Source: Sphingomonas sp. Y38-1Y | GTDB taxonomy: Bacteria; Pseudomonadota; Alphaproteobacteria; Sphingomonadales; Sphingomonadaceae | Direction: 5' to 3' | Length of the DNA: 64,000 nucleotides | NCBI RefSeq assembly: GCF_032391395.1 | Contig: NZ_CP135916.1 | Location: 3,069,001-3,133,000 of the forward strand | Notes under the pieces: generated by a model | The model's input: only the letters and a program-made list of their open reading frames with translations | Databases searched by the model: none | Told to the model about the DNA's origin: nothing | Program-made: the position numbers and the translations under genes | Shown here: one piece after another, positions 9,380 to 18,003 of the stretch | How positions within the stretch are numbered: position 1 is the stretch's first letter | How the letters are laid out: every line of letters begins with the position of its first letter

Positions 9380-10525
9380 ATGTCGTTGCTGCTCACGCTG
9401 ATGCTCACACAGGTGGTGCCGAACCCGGCGCCCGCTTCCTCCGACATCATCGTCCGGGCGCGGCGATCGGGCGATGCGCTCGAAAAGTGCATCGCGACGA
9501 ACTGCCCGACGCCCGACGATGCGCGCTTCGCGATCGCCCATGCCGAGGCGCAGTTTGCGCAGGGCCAGTATCACGACGCCCGCCGTACGCTCCAGGCGGC
9601 GCTTTCGCGGCAGAAGGGCAACGCCAAGCGTTTCCCGCGCGTGGTGTCGGCGCTCTACGAAGCATCGGCGACGGTCAACCTGCACATGGGCGACATGGAC
9701 GCCTATCGCAGCATGACGATCGGCCAGGGCAAGGCGCTGACGGAGAACCTGCCCGCCGACGACAAGCAGGCGCTGCTGATGCAGCTTCGACTGGGCGACT
9801 TCTGGCTCAAGAACGACGACCCGTTCACCGCGCGCAAACAGTATCTGGCGGCTGCCGACGGGTTCGAGATGCGCGGCGAGCATCAACTGGCGGCGCTGTC
9901 GACCTTGCGCGCGGCGATGGTCGACCTCGCCATGCGCAACACCAATGGCGCGGAGAAGCGTCTGGCCGCGGTCGCAACGTCGCCGGCGGCCAGCGATCCA
10001 TCGGTGATGCAGATCGCCGCCGTGGTGCAGGCACGCCTCGCCAGCTTCCGCGGCGACGGCAGCGGCGTCGACCGGCTGCTCGCCAATCTGCGCACCCAGC
10101 CCGATCTGCCGCCATTGCTCATCAAGGATGCCGAGGTGGTCGATGGCGCCACCCTCGCCGACCGCCATGCGATGAAGTTCGGCGACGCGATGATCCCGAC
10201 CTGGAAGACGTCGTCACCGACGATCCGGTGGGTCGACATCGGTTTCATGGTCACGCCCGACGGTACCGTGAGCGACGCCGAGATCCTGCGCGGCAGCAAC
10301 ATGCGCGAATGGGCCCAGCCCTATGTGCAGGCGATCGGCAAGCGCCGCTATGCCCCGATCGCGCTGCCGGAGGGAAGCCCGGGCCTCTATCGCGTCGAGC
10401 GGCACACGATCCGCCCGCAACGCATCGTCCCGACGGGATCGCTGGTCCGCCAGGCGGCGGGGCGCCAGTCGGTCGAGGTGCTCGACATCACGCGCGACCC
10501 CGCGGCGGCGCAGCCCGCGACGTGA
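9380..10525 (+). CDS. Periplasmic protein with TPR-like region and C-terminal TonB_C-like domain
   Basis: ATG at 9380 is preferred over the GTG three bases earlier because GGGAGA ends six bases before it. The 381-residue product has a short signal-like N-terminus (MSLLLTLMLTQVV) and an alpha-helical middle with TPR character (AEAQFAQGQYHDARRTLQAAL, LGDFWLKNDDPFTARKQYLAA). A C-terminal strand-helix-strand of TonB C-terminal type follows (DIGFMVTPDGTVSDAEIL ... VQAIGKRRYAPIAL). It lacks the Pro-rich linker and the canonical inner-membrane anchor of a working TonB, so it is probably not an energy transducer. The family is known in Sphingomonadales without assigned function. It is transcribed divergently from the DUF885 gene. 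Confidence 0.7.
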   Translation: MSLLLTLMLTQVVPNPAPASSDIIVRARRSGDALEKCIATNCPTPDDARFAIAHAEAQFAQGQYHDARRTLQAALSRQKGNAKRFPRVVSALYEASATVNLHMGDMDAYRSMTIGQGKALTENLPADDKQALLMQLRLGDFWLKNDDPFTARKQYLAAADGFEMRGEHQLAALSTLRAAMVDLAMRNTNGAEKRLAAVATSPAASDPSVMQIAAVVQARLASFRGDGSGVDRLLANLRTQPDLPPLLIKDAEVVDGATLADRHAMKFGDAMIPTWKTSSPTIRWVDIGFMVTPDGTVSDAEILRGSNMREWAQPYVQAIGKRRYAPIALPEGSPGLYRVERHTIRPQRIVPTGSLVRQAAGRQSVEVLDITRDPAAAQPAT

Positions 10526-10595
10526 GGGTGCAGCGCGTTCCGGGTCGCCAGCGCGATCATTTCAAGGGACGCAGCGTTCTCCCACCATCTTCTGA

Positions 10596-10686
10596 CTTCC
10601 CCGGCGAAGGCCGGGGCCCAGTTGGGTGGCGGTAGCGCTTCTATCGATAGACCTTCCCAACTGGACCCCGGCCTTCGCCGGGGAGG
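10596..10686. repeat. Palindromic intergenic repeat, type B
   Basis: A long hairpin: the left arm contains CCCCGGCGAAGGCCGGGG followed by CCCAGTTGGG, and the right arm has the complementary CCCAACTGGACCCCGGCCTT with CGCCGGGG. It lies between convergent genes and could serve as a bidirectional terminator. Related copies are at 14211-14405. Confidence 0.85.
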
Positions 10687-10740
10687 TGCAAAGGTGTCGA
10701 GCGGCGGCTGATCCTTCCCCGGGGCTCCGACTCGCCTCGT

Positions 10741-11205
10741 CTAGTCCAGCAATTCGACCGCAATCACCTCGATCGCGCCCTCGCGGCCCTGATAGTCGAC
10801 CGCCTCGCCCGGCTCCGCGTCCATCATCGCCTGGGCGATCGGCGCGGTGAAGGGGATGGCGTTCTCGGTCACGTCGGCCTCGTCGCTGCCGACCAGCGCA
10901 ACCGTGCGCTCGGCCCCATTCAGCCGATAGGTCACCCGCGTGCCGAACGCGACCGCGTCGCCCTGGGCGTGCGGCTGCACCTGCGCGGTGCTGGCGCGCG
11001 CGAGCCAGTAGCGAAGATCGCGGCGGATGGGCTTCGCCGCCTCCGCATCCGCCGCGTTCGCGACCGCCGCCTCGAGCGCCGCCACCCGCGCCTCGATCAG
11101 CGAGAGCCCGCGGGGCGTGACGAGGTTCGGGCCGGGCGGGAGCGGCAGCTCGAAGACGGGCTCGCGATGCGCGTCGTCGTCCTCGCGCCGGAAAGCAACA
11201 CTCAT
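10741..11205 (-). CDS. GreA/GreB family transcription elongation factor
   Basis: The 154-residue protein has the size and layout of Gre factors. An N-terminal coiled-coil segment (LVTPRGLSLIEARVAALEAAV ... ADAEAAKPIRRDLRYWLARA) is followed by the C-terminal FKBP-like domain (GDAVAFGTRVTYRLNG, ALVGSDEADVTENAIPFTAPIAQAMM, GEAVDY). Gre factors insert into the RNA polymerase secondary channel and stimulate cleavage of backtracked RNA. The acidic tip residues are not as clear as in housekeeping GreA, so a GreB-like or specialised anti-stall role is possible. It lies 10 bp behind ypfJ on the same strand, so the two are probably cotranscribed. Confidence 0.8.
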   Translation of the reverse strand: MSVAFRREDDDAHREPVFELPLPPGPNLVTPRGLSLIEARVAALEAAVANAADAEAAKPIRRDLRYWLARASTAQVQPHAQGDAVAFGTRVTYRLNGAERTVALVGSDEADVTENAIPFTAPIAQAMMDAEPGEAVDYQGREGAIEVIAVELLD

Positions 11206-11215
11206 GGGGTCGGAC

Positions 11216-12106
11216 TCAGATCGGCTGGTTGAAAGTGTCGCAAGCGGCGGGGTTGCCGGTCTGGAGCCCCGTGCGCAGCCACTTCACGCGCTGCGCAGAG
11301 CTGCCATGCGTGAAGCTGTCGGGCACCACCGCGCCGCCGGCCTCGCGCTGGAGCGTGTCGTCTCCGATCGCATTGGCGGCGCGCAGGCCCTCCTCGATGT
11401 CGCCGGGCTCCAGCCGATCCTTGTTCTGCGCCGCCCAGACGCCGGCATAGCAATCCGCCTGAAGCTCCAGCCGCACAGACAGCGCATTGCCCTGCGCCTC
11501 GGGCAGCGTGCGCTGCGCCTGCGTCACGCGCTGCGCCTCGCCGGTCAGGTTCTGGATGTGGTGGCCGACCTCGTGCGCGATGACATAGGCCTGGGCAAAG
11601 TCGCCCGCCGCGCCGAACTTGTTCTCGAGCTCGTCGAAGAAGCTGGTGTCGAGATAGATGCCCTGGTCCGGCGGGCAGTAGAACGGCCCCGCCGCCGACG
11701 TCGCCGCACCGCAGCCCGACGACACGCCCCGCTGATAGAAGTTGAGCGTCGGCTCGCGATAGGTCTGGCCCTGCTGCTGGAACAGCCTGCCCCAGGTCTG
11801 CTCGGTCGAAGCGAGCACCTGGCACGAGAAGCGCCGCTCCGCCGTGTTGCAGACGCCTGCGCCGCTGGTCGCGCCGCCCTGGCTCGTCGGCGCCCGGCCG
11901 CCACCGCCGCCGCCGGTCAGGCCGCCGAGCCCGCCCATCGACAGGAAGATGATGCCGACCACGACCAGCAGTCCGATGCCGCCGCACCCCATGCCGCGCC
12001 CCAGGAACAGGGGCAGCAGCCCGAGCAGCGGAAACCCGCCGCCCCCGCCGCTGCCGGAGCCCAGGTCGCGGACATTGTCGCTGGGGTCGAAGTCGTCGAG
12101 GCGCAT
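11216..12106 (-). CDS. ypfJ: Neutral zinc metallopeptidase, YpfJ family
   Basis: The 296-residue protein has a Gly-rich, cytoplasmic N-terminus (about 1-35), one membrane helix (GLLVVVGIIFLSMGG, about 44-60), a second Gly-rich linker and a C-terminal peptidase domain (PF04228). This domain carries AYVIAHEVGHHIQNL, the HExxH zinc site, with the downstream LELQADCYAGVWA providing the next conserved acidic motif. The ending (PAACDTFN) is typical of the family. The topology implies a single-pass inner-membrane anchor with the peptidase in the periplasm. Its substrate is unknown. Confidence 0.93.
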   Translation of the reverse strand: MRLDDFDPSDNVRDLGSGSGGGGGFPLLGLLPLFLGRGMGCGGIGLLVVVGIIFLSMGGLGGLTGGGGGGRAPTSQGGATSGAGVCNTAERRFSCQVLASTEQTWGRLFQQQGQTYREPTLNFYQRGVSSGCGAATSAAGPFYCPPDQGIYLDTSFFDELENKFGAAGDFAQAYVIAHEVGHHIQNLTGEAQRVTQAQRTLPEAQGNALSVRLELQADCYAGVWAAQNKDRLEPGDIEEGLRAANAIGDDTLQREAGGAVVPDSFTHGSSAQRVKWLRTGLQTGNPAACDTFNQPI

Positions 12107-12242
12107 CGCGCGTACCGCCCTTTGTCAATCGTTACGGCTGTGCAAATGCGTGAGGGCGCCTGCGCGTTGCAAGCGTCGCGGCGCATTTTTCATCGACCCC
12201 GCCCATTGCCGCGTCGCAGCATCAATCCCATAACCCGCATCA

Positions 12243-13406
12243 ATGGCCGACGCTGAAGCTCCCCCGCCCCGTCACCGCCGCCGCAGCCGCGAGGCGATGC
12301 CGCTTCCCGAGTGCGTGGCGCTGGTGCTCCAGGGCGGCGGCGCACTCGGCAGCTTCCAGGCCGGGGTGATCGAGGCGCTGGCCGAGGGCGAGGTCGAGAT
12401 CGATTGGGTCGCGGGCATCTCGATCGGTGCGATCAACGCGGCGATCGTCGCGGGCAACCCGCCGGCGCGCCGCATCGAGCGGCTGCGCGCCTTTTGGGAC
12501 ACGGTCACCGCCGCGCTCCCCAGCTTCCCGATCTTCGAAGACGAGCGCGTGCGCGAGGCGGTGCACGAATGGTCGGCGATGGCGGTCATCACGCAAGGGG
12601 TGCCGGGCTTCTTCCGCCCCCGCCCCTGGCCGCCGGCGCTGGCAGTGCCGGGCACGTGCGGCGCGCTCAGCTTCTACGATACCGAGCCACTTCGCGCGAC
12701 GCTGGACACGCTGATCGACTGGGACCTGCTCAACGACGGGCCGGTGCGCGTGTCGATCGGCGCGGTCGATATCCTGTCGGGCAATTTTCACTTCTTCGAC
12801 AACCGGCTGGGCTGCCGCATCGATGCGCGGCACATCATGGCGTCGGGCGCGCTGCCCCCCGGCCTGCCGCCGGTGGAGATCGACGGGCGGCTCTATTGGG
12901 ACGGCGGCCTTGTCTCGAACACGCCGCTGACGCATGTGCTCGACCATCAGAACGAGGCGATGCTGGTGTTCCAGTGCGACCTCTTTTCCGCCGCCGCCGA
13001 CGCGCCCCGGACGCTGATGGACGTGATGGCGCGTGAAAAGGAGATCCGATACTCCAGCCGCACCCGGCAGGTGTCGGCCGAGGCGCTGCGGCGGAGCGAC
13101 ATGCGCGCCGCGATCCGCCGCGTGCTCGACAAGCTGCCCGGCGATCTCGCGCAGGATCGGGACGTCGCCGCGCTGGCGGCGCTCGCCACCGAGCATCCGC
13201 TGTCGCTGGTCCAGCTCATCCACCGCGCCAATGCGTGGGAGGGCGGCAGCCGCGACTACGAATTCTCGCAGCGGACGATGCGCGAGCATTGGCAGTCCGG
13301 CCGCGCCGCCGTCGCCGAGACGATGGCGAACTCGCGCGTGCTCGCTCAGAACATCGTCGACGGCCGCACCGCCGCGTTCGACCTCACCCCCCGCCATCAT
13401 CACTGA
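12243..13406 (+). CDS. Patatin-like phospholipase family protein (DUF3734 type)
   Basis: The 387-residue protein has the patatin oxyanion loop (LVLQGGGALGSFQAGV, about 24-39), the nucleophile elbow GISIG and the catalytic Asp motif YWDGGLVSNTPL (about 218-229). The C-terminal region (about 270-370) is the DUF3734-type tail. Patatin-like enzymes are Ser-Asp dyad lipid acyl hydrolases. The gene is followed after 13 bp by a 3-hydroxybutyrate dehydrogenase gene. That pairing fits a role near polyhydroxybutyrate or acyl-lipid turnover, though the link is inferred from position only. No strong ribosome binding site is seen at the ATG; a second ATG at 12298 is an alternative. Confidence 0.9.
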   Translation: MADAEAPPPRHRRRSREAMPLPECVALVLQGGGALGSFQAGVIEALAEGEVEIDWVAGISIGAINAAIVAGNPPARRIERLRAFWDTVTAALPSFPIFEDERVREAVHEWSAMAVITQGVPGFFRPRPWPPALAVPGTCGALSFYDTEPLRATLDTLIDWDLLNDGPVRVSIGAVDILSGNFHFFDNRLGCRIDARHIMASGALPPGLPPVEIDGRLYWDGGLVSNTPLTHVLDHQNEAMLVFQCDLFSAAADAPRTLMDVMAREKEIRYSSRTRQVSAEALRRSDMRAAIRRVLDKLPGDLAQDRDVAALAALATEHPLSLVQLIHRANAWEGGSRDYEFSQRTMREHWQSGRAAVAETMANSRVLAQNIVDGRTAAFDLTPRHHH

Positions 13407-13419
13407 CCGGAGCGCATCC

Positions 13420-14202
13420 ATGTTCCTCAAGGGCAAGACCGCCATCGTCACCGGATCGACCTCGGGCATCGGCCTTGCCTATGCCAAGGCGCTGGCAGCG
13501 GAGGGCGCGAACGTCGTCATCAACGGCTTCGGCGATGAGGACGCGATTGAGAAGGAGCGCGCCGCGCTGGAGGCGACGAGCGGCGGCAAGGCGCTCTACG
13601 ACGCCGCCGACATGACCAAGCCCGACCAGATCGCGGCGATGGTCCAGCGCGCGCATGACGAACTCGGCGGTCCCGACATCGTCATCAACAATGCCGGCAT
13701 CCAACACGTGTCGAAGATCGAGGATTTCCCGATCGACAAGTGGGACGCGATCATCGCGATCAACCTGACCTCCGCCTTTCACGTCATCCGCGCCGCGGTG
13801 CCGTTCATGAAGGAGAAGAAGTGGGGCCGGATCATCTCGACCGCGTCGGCCCACTCCAAGGTCGCGAGCCCCAACAAGGCGGCGTATGTCGCCGCCAAGC
13901 ATGGCATCGCCGGCCTAACCAAGACGGTCGCGCTGGAGACGGCAACGTTCGGCATCACGGTGAACGCGATCTCTCCCGGCTATGTCTGGACGCCGCTGGT
14001 CGAAAAGCAGATCCCCGACACGATGGCGACGCGCGGCCTCACCCGCGAGCAGGTCATCAACGACGTGCTGCTGGAGGCACAGCCGACCAAGGAGTTCGTG
14101 ACCTCCGAACAGGTCGCCGCGCTCGCGCTGTTCCTCTGCCGCGACGAGGCGGCGCAGATCACCGGCGCGAACCTGTCGATCGACGGCGGCTGGACGGCGT
14201 AA
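13420..14202 (+). CDS. bdhA: 3-hydroxybutyrate dehydrogenase (SDR family)
   Basis: This is a 260-residue classical short-chain dehydrogenase. The N-terminal Rossmann motif TGSTSGIGLAYA (TGxxxGIG) is followed by NNAGIQHVSKIEDFP, the catalytic Ser in ISTASAHSKVASP and the YVAAKHG Tyr-Lys pair. The GIQHV and AHxxVASP signatures and the ending TGANLSIDGGWTA are those of D-3-hydroxybutyrate dehydrogenases, which convert 3-hydroxybutyrate to acetoacetate with NAD+. The start is taken at the ATG giving MFLKGKTA; the longer frame upstream overlaps the patatin gene. Probably cotranscribed with the patatin gene. Confidence 0.92.
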   Translation: MFLKGKTAIVTGSTSGIGLAYAKALAAEGANVVINGFGDEDAIEKERAALEATSGGKALYDAADMTKPDQIAAMVQRAHDELGGPDIVINNAGIQHVSKIEDFPIDKWDAIIAINLTSAFHVIRAAVPFMKEKKWGRIISTASAHSKVASPNKAAYVAAKHGIAGLTKTVALETATFGITVNAISPGYVWTPLVEKQIPDTMATRGLTREQVINDVLLEAQPTKEFVTSEQVAALALFLCRDEAAQITGANLSIDGGWTA

Positions 14203-14210
14203 GCGGCGCT

Positions 14211-14405
14211 CCTGCCCCGGCGAGGGCCGTGCCCAGTTGAGAAGCGCGACCCCAGTACGTGCTCCCGCGAAGGTGGGAGCCCAGAGCCGCAAACGGTGCG
14301 CGCAGTAACCCTGGGCTCCCGCCTACGCGGGAGCACGAGCGTGGCGCTTGTTCCGCGCTGCTGCACGGCCTTCCCAACTGGACCCCGGCTTTCGCCGGGG
14401 AGGCG
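14211..14405. repeat. Nested palindromic repeats (type B outside, different pair inside)
   Basis: Outer arms near 14213-14240 and 14369-14405 are type B (CCCCGGCGAGGGCC and GGACCCCGGCTTTCGCCGGG). Inside are arms GTGCTCCCGCGAAGGTGGGA (from about 14259) and CTCCCGCCTACGCGGGAGCA (from about 14316). One palindrome therefore sits inside another. Confidence 0.8.
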
Positions 14406-14453
14406 CGCTTAGACTTGGTGGCTTCCCCCTCGTCCGAAATGGTCGATTGACGG

Positions 14454-15131
14454 ATGAGCCCCGCACGCCATGATGGCGGCGTGCGTACCAGGATTTCGAA
14501 AATCGCGGGCCTTTGCGGTCTATCGCTGGCCCTCTCGGCATGCGGCGGCGGCGACCGGCCCGAGGCCGAGACCGCGGCGAGCACCCCCTCCGCCAACCCC
14601 ACCGACTGGCGCGCCGTCGCCACCCCGGCCGATCGCGACCGCCTTCGCCGCTGGCGTGAGGCATGGACGACGGCGCTCCCCGCCGCCCGCGCGGCCGAGC
14701 CCGCGAAGATCGCGGCGGAGGGCGCGCTGTTCGACCCGGACCGCGCGCTCGCCAATCCCGCGCCCCCGGCGGGTCGCTATCGCTGCCGCGTGTTCAAGCT
14801 CGGCTCGCCGCGACCCGGCGGGCTCGCCTATGTCGCCTATCCCTATTTCGACTGCCGCGTCGGCGACGAGGGCGAACTGCTCAGCCTGTTCAAGGTCTCG
14901 GGCTCGCAGCGGCCGGTCGGGCTGATCTTCCCCGACGTCCCCACGCGCCGCGTCTTCCTCGGCACGCTGGTGCTCGGCGACGAGCAACGCGCGCTCGATT
15001 ATGGCCAGGACGGCGATCGCGACATGGCGGGCGTGATCGAACGCGTCGGCGAGCGGCGCTGGCGGCTGGTGCTCCCATGGCCGCGGTTCGAATCGCAGCT
15101 CGACGTGGTGGAGCTGGTCCCGGCGGGGTAA
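14454..15131 (+). CDS. Putative lipoprotein, DUF4893-like
   Basis: The 225-residue product has a signal sequence ending LSLALSAC, so the Cys near residue 30 is a probable lipidation site. The start may be the ATG at 14454 or a GTG at 14480, which would give a shorter and more usual leader. The mature part begins with Ala/Pro/Thr-rich sequence and then DWRAVATPADRDRLRRWREAW, resembling DUF4893. It has a Cys pair (YRCRVFKLG and FDCRVGD) that could form a disulphide. Function unknown. Not obviously in an operon; repeats lie on both sides. Confidence 0.75.
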   Translation: MSPARHDGGVRTRISKIAGLCGLSLALSACGGGDRPEAETAASTPSANPTDWRAVATPADRDRLRRWREAWTTALPAARAAEPAKIAAEGALFDPDRALANPAPPAGRYRCRVFKLGSPRPGGLAYVAYPYFDCRVGDEGELLSLFKVSGSQRPVGLIFPDVPTRRVFLGTLVLGDEQRALDYGQDGDRDMAGVIERVGERRWRLVLPWPRFESQLDVVELVPAG

Positions 15132-15142
15132 GGGTTTCGGGG

Positions 15143-15218
15143 CACGTGCTTCGACAGGCTCAGCGCGAACAGGTTTCCACCTGATCGCCGTTCGTCCTGA
15201 GCTTGTCGAAGGACGTGT
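15143..15218. repeat. Palindromic intergenic repeat, type C
   Basis: Arms GTGCTTCGACAGGCTCAGCG and CGTTCGTCCTGAGCTTGTCG are inverted relative to each other. The family recurs at 19505-19795, 52156-52262 and 59349-59430. Confidence 0.85.
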
Positions 15219-15244
15219 ACGAGGCGCCGCATCTCAACCCAATC

Positions 15245-15382
15245 GTCACCCCGGACTTGTTCCGGGGTCCACCTGTCCGATTGTCCAGCGGCTGGTTTGG
15301 CTGGGTCGCGGGAATCGGCGCAATCGACCCGATAGGCACGCCACCGAGGCACGGTGGACCCCGGAACAAGTCCGGGGTGACG
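15245..15382. repeat. Palindromic intergenic repeat, type A
   Basis: Perfect arms containing CCCCGGACTTGTTCCGGGG and CCCCGGAACAAGTCCGGGG, about 80 bp apart, immediately after a type C repeat and just beyond the 3' end of the OmpA-family gene. Confidence 0.88.
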
Positions 15383-15390
15383 GCTAGGAG

Positions 15391-15972
15391 CTAGCCGCCG
15401 TTCGGCACCACCAACTCCACCCGCCGGTTCTTCGCGCGGCCCGCCGGATCGTCGCTGCCGTCTGGCCGTGCGTTCGGCGCCACCGGCTCGCTTTCGCCCT
15501 TGCCCGACACCTCGAACCCGCGCGTGCGCACACCGACCTGCTGGCCCAGCCAGTCCGCCACCGCCTGCGCCCGCGCGACCGACAGCTTCTGGTTATAGGC
15601 ATCGTCGCCCTTGTCGTCGGTATGGCCGATGACCTTGAGCGCGCCCGGCGGGCTGCGGCGGATGAGGTCGGTCGCCTTGCGAAGCTGATCCTCCGCCGCC
15701 GGCGTCAGCGTCGCCTTGTCGAACTCGAAGAGCGCGTCGGAGGGCAGGTCGATGACGAGCCCCATGTCGGTGACGCGCGTGTTGAGGCCGCTGACCGCGC
15801 CCGTCAGGCTGCTCACCGTCCCGCGCATCCCGCTCCCGGTCGCACTCACCGCAGCGGGCGCGGGCTCAGCGGGTTCGGCCGCATTGCCCGTCGCCGCCGC
15901 GCTTTGCTGCTGCTCGGCGCCCGAACAGGCCACGAGCCACGCCGCCGTGACCAGCGCCGCCGCCACTCTCAT
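15391..15972 (-). CDS. OmpA-family lipoprotein
   Basis: The 193-residue protein begins MRVAAALVTAAWLVACSG, a lipoprotein signal with lipobox LVAC. A short Ala/Pro linker leads to a C-terminal OmpA-like peptidoglycan-binding domain (about 85-190) with FEFDKATLTPAAEDQLRKA, GHTDDKGDDAYNQKLSVARA and the terminal GRAKNRRVEL motif; the conserved Asp and Arg that hold diaminopimelate are present. It should tether the outer membrane to peptidoglycan. The start overlaps the upstream lipoprotein stop as ATGA, so the two are translationally coupled. Confidence 0.9.
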   Translation of the reverse strand: MRVAAALVTAAWLVACSGAEQQQSAAATGNAAEPAEPAPAAVSATGSGMRGTVSSLTGAVSGLNTRVTDMGLVIDLPSDALFEFDKATLTPAAEDQLRKATDLIRRSPPGALKVIGHTDDKGDDAYNQKLSVARAQAVADWLGQQVGVRTRGFEVSGKGESEPVAPNARPDGSDDPAGRAKNRRVELVVPNGG

Positions 15973-16529
15973 CGCGTCACGGGCACGCCGTCGAAGGGCG
16001 CCACTTCGGGAAGGTTGATCGAAACCGTCTGGCTGGTGGCGGGCGGTGCCGGGAACTTTGCCCAGATGATGCCGGGCTTGGCGGTGCAATCGGCGGTCAT
16101 GAAGTCGCCGCTGACCTTCGAAGCCATCCACTTGCCCTCATTGTCCTTGAGGATCGAGATGCGCTGCGACGTGGCGTCGTCGATGACGCTGATGTCGGAC
16201 ACCCTGAAGCTTTCGGTGTTGATGCGCTCGCTGCTCGCACAGCGAAGCGTCACGGTCAGGATGTCGCCCGTCACCGCCACCTTGAGCAGGTCGACCTGCG
16301 AACCGTCGGGGCCGGGCTGGCTCTGGATGACCGTCGCCGCCGCCATCGGCGTGACCACCGGCTGCTCGGGAGCGGCCACGTCGCGGGTCACGCCGCCGGA
16401 CGCGGCCGGTGCCGAGGTGTCGCGGACGGTGACCAGCGACGAGTTCTGCGTCGCCGCTTCATCCGACTGGTTGCACGCGCCGAGCAGCGCACCGCCCGCC
16501 AGCACGACGGCCACCGATGACCTGAGCAT
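15969..16529 (-). CDS. Putative lipoprotein of unknown function
   Basis: This is a 186-residue protein with the lipoprotein signal MLRSSVAVVLAGGALLGAC. ATG at 16529 is preferred over an in-frame TTG one codon upstream because GGGAGG is six bases before it. The mature part has a Ser/Thr/Pro/Ala linker and then a beta-rich domain (VDLLKVAVTGDILTVTLRC, SFRVSDISVIDDATSQRISIL) with two cysteines that could pair. The closing ...SINLPEV is strand-like. I do not recognise a named family. It is coupled to the OmpA lipoprotein, which suggests a shared envelope role. Confidence 0.78.
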   Translation of the reverse strand: MLRSSVAVVLAGGALLGACNQSDEAATQNSSLVTVRDTSAPAASGGVTRDVAAPEQPVVTPMAAATVIQSQPGPDGSQVDLLKVAVTGDILTVTLRCASSERINTESFRVSDISVIDDATSQRISILKDNEGKWMASKVSGDFMTADCTAKPGIIWAKFPAPPATSQTVSINLPEVAPFDGVPVTR

Positions 16530-16632
16530 CAATATCCTCCCGTAACGATCGTCGGCAATATACGGCCATTTCGTGGCGAGGTTCCAAGTCGCCCGCTTTC
16601 CAGTCGGTGCGCCAGCGGGTTAGAAGCCCGGC

Positions 16633-17958
16633 ATGCGCCTGCTGCTCCCCGCCTTCGCCCTCCCCGCCCTTACCCTTCTTGCCGCGCCCGCCGCGGCGCA
16701 GGAACCCGTCCGCGACGCGACCGCGGCGCAAATGTCCGCATTGACCGCGCTCTACCGCGATCTCCACGCCAATCCCGAACTCGCCTTTCAGGAGAAGCGC
16801 TCGGCCAAGCTGATGGCGGACGCGGCGCGCAAGGCGGGTTTCACCGTGACCGAGGGGGTCGGGGAGACCGGCGTCGTGGCGGTGATGAAGAACGGCGCCG
16901 GACCGACGCTGTTGATCCGCACCGACATGGACGGACTGCCCGTCGCCGAGAGCACCGGCCTCCCGTTCGCGTCCAAGGCGCGCGCGACCACCGCGGAGGG
17001 CACCGAGACCGCGGTGATGCACGCGTGCGGTCACGACACGCACATGGCTGGCTGGGTCGGCACGCTCAACAACCTGGCCAAGATGAAGGATCGCTGGTCG
17101 GGCACGCTGGTGATGATCGCGCAGCCCGCCGAAGAACGCGGATTGGGGGCCAAGGCGATGCTCGATGCCGGCCTCTACACGAAGTTTCCGAAGCCCGACG
17201 TCGCGCTCGCTTTCCACGACAGCGCCTCGCTGCCCGCCGGCACGATCGGCGTGCGGCCGGGTTTCGCGCTGGCGACGGTGGACTCGGTCGATCTCAAGGT
17301 GCGCGGCGTCGGCGGGCACGGCGCCTATCCCAGCGGCACGCGCGATCCCGTCGTGCTCGGCGCCAAGATCGTGATGGCGCTCCAGACGCTCGTCAGCCGC
17401 GAGAACGACCCGCAATCGCCCGCGGTCGTCACCGTCGGCAGCTTTCGCGCCGGCACCAGCCACAACGTCATCGGCGACGAGGCGACCTTGCTCATCACCG
17501 TCCGAAGCTACGAGGAGAAGACGAGGCGGCTCCTCCTCGACGGCATCGCCCGGATCGCGCGCGGCGAAGCGATCGCGAGCGGCGTGCCCGAGGATCGGAT
17601 GCCGGTCATGACCGTGCGACCGAATGCGACGCCGGCCACGTTCAACACCGACCCGCTGACCGGGCGGATGCGGGATGTGTTCGCTGCGCGCTTCGGCAAG
17701 GATCGCGTCGCCGACGTGCCCGCCGCGATGGTGGGCCAGGATTTCAGCCGCTTCTATCTCGCCGACAAGGAGCATGTGCAGAGCCTGCTCTTCTGGGTCG
17801 GCGGCGTGCCGCAGGCCAAATGGGATGCAGCGCAGCAGGGCGGCCCCGCCCTCCCCTCGCTCCACAGCCCCGATTGGGCGCCCGATGCCGAAAAGGTGAT
17901 CGCCACCGCCGCCGAGGCGATGACGGCTGCTGCGATTGAGGTGCTGAAACGCGGCTGA
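16633..17958 (+). CDS. M20 family amidohydrolase / peptidase, exported
   Basis: The 441-residue protein has a signal peptide ending AAPAAAQ (about residue 22). The M20/AbgB-HipO amidohydrolase motifs follow: RTDMDGLP (metal-binding Asp region), HACGHDTHMAGW (His and Asp ligands), QPAEERGLGAKAM (catalytic Glu pair), and the dimerisation/lid domain (about 200-320) starting GHGAYP. Family members hydrolyse N-acyl amino acids or dipeptides with two metal ions. A periplasmic enzyme of this kind may release amino acids or acyl groups from exogenous conjugates. No neighbour clarifies the substrate. Confidence 0.92.
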   Translation: MRLLLPAFALPALTLLAAPAAAQEPVRDATAAQMSALTALYRDLHANPELAFQEKRSAKLMADAARKAGFTVTEGVGETGVVAVMKNGAGPTLLIRTDMDGLPVAESTGLPFASKARATTAEGTETAVMHACGHDTHMAGWVGTLNNLAKMKDRWSGTLVMIAQPAEERGLGAKAMLDAGLYTKFPKPDVALAFHDSASLPAGTIGVRPGFALATVDSVDLKVRGVGGHGAYPSGTRDPVVLGAKIVMALQTLVSRENDPQSPAVVTVGSFRAGTSHNVIGDEATLLITVRSYEEKTRRLLLDGIARIARGEAIASGVPEDRMPVMTVRPNATPATFNTDPLTGRMRDVFAARFGKDRVADVPAAMVGQDFSRFYLADKEHVQSLLFWVGGVPQAKWDAAQQGGPALPSLHSPDWAPDAEKVIATAAEAMTAAAIEVLKRG

Positions 17959-18003
17959 CTCTGCTGCGAAGATCCTATAGCATCCGCCGAAACGGAGGGG
18001 CGG

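Noticed and set aside
15085..15110. A GGTTCGAATC stretch resembling the T-arm of a tRNA
   Set aside because: It lies inside the DUF4893-like coding sequence and no acceptor stem, D-arm or anticodon arm surrounds it.
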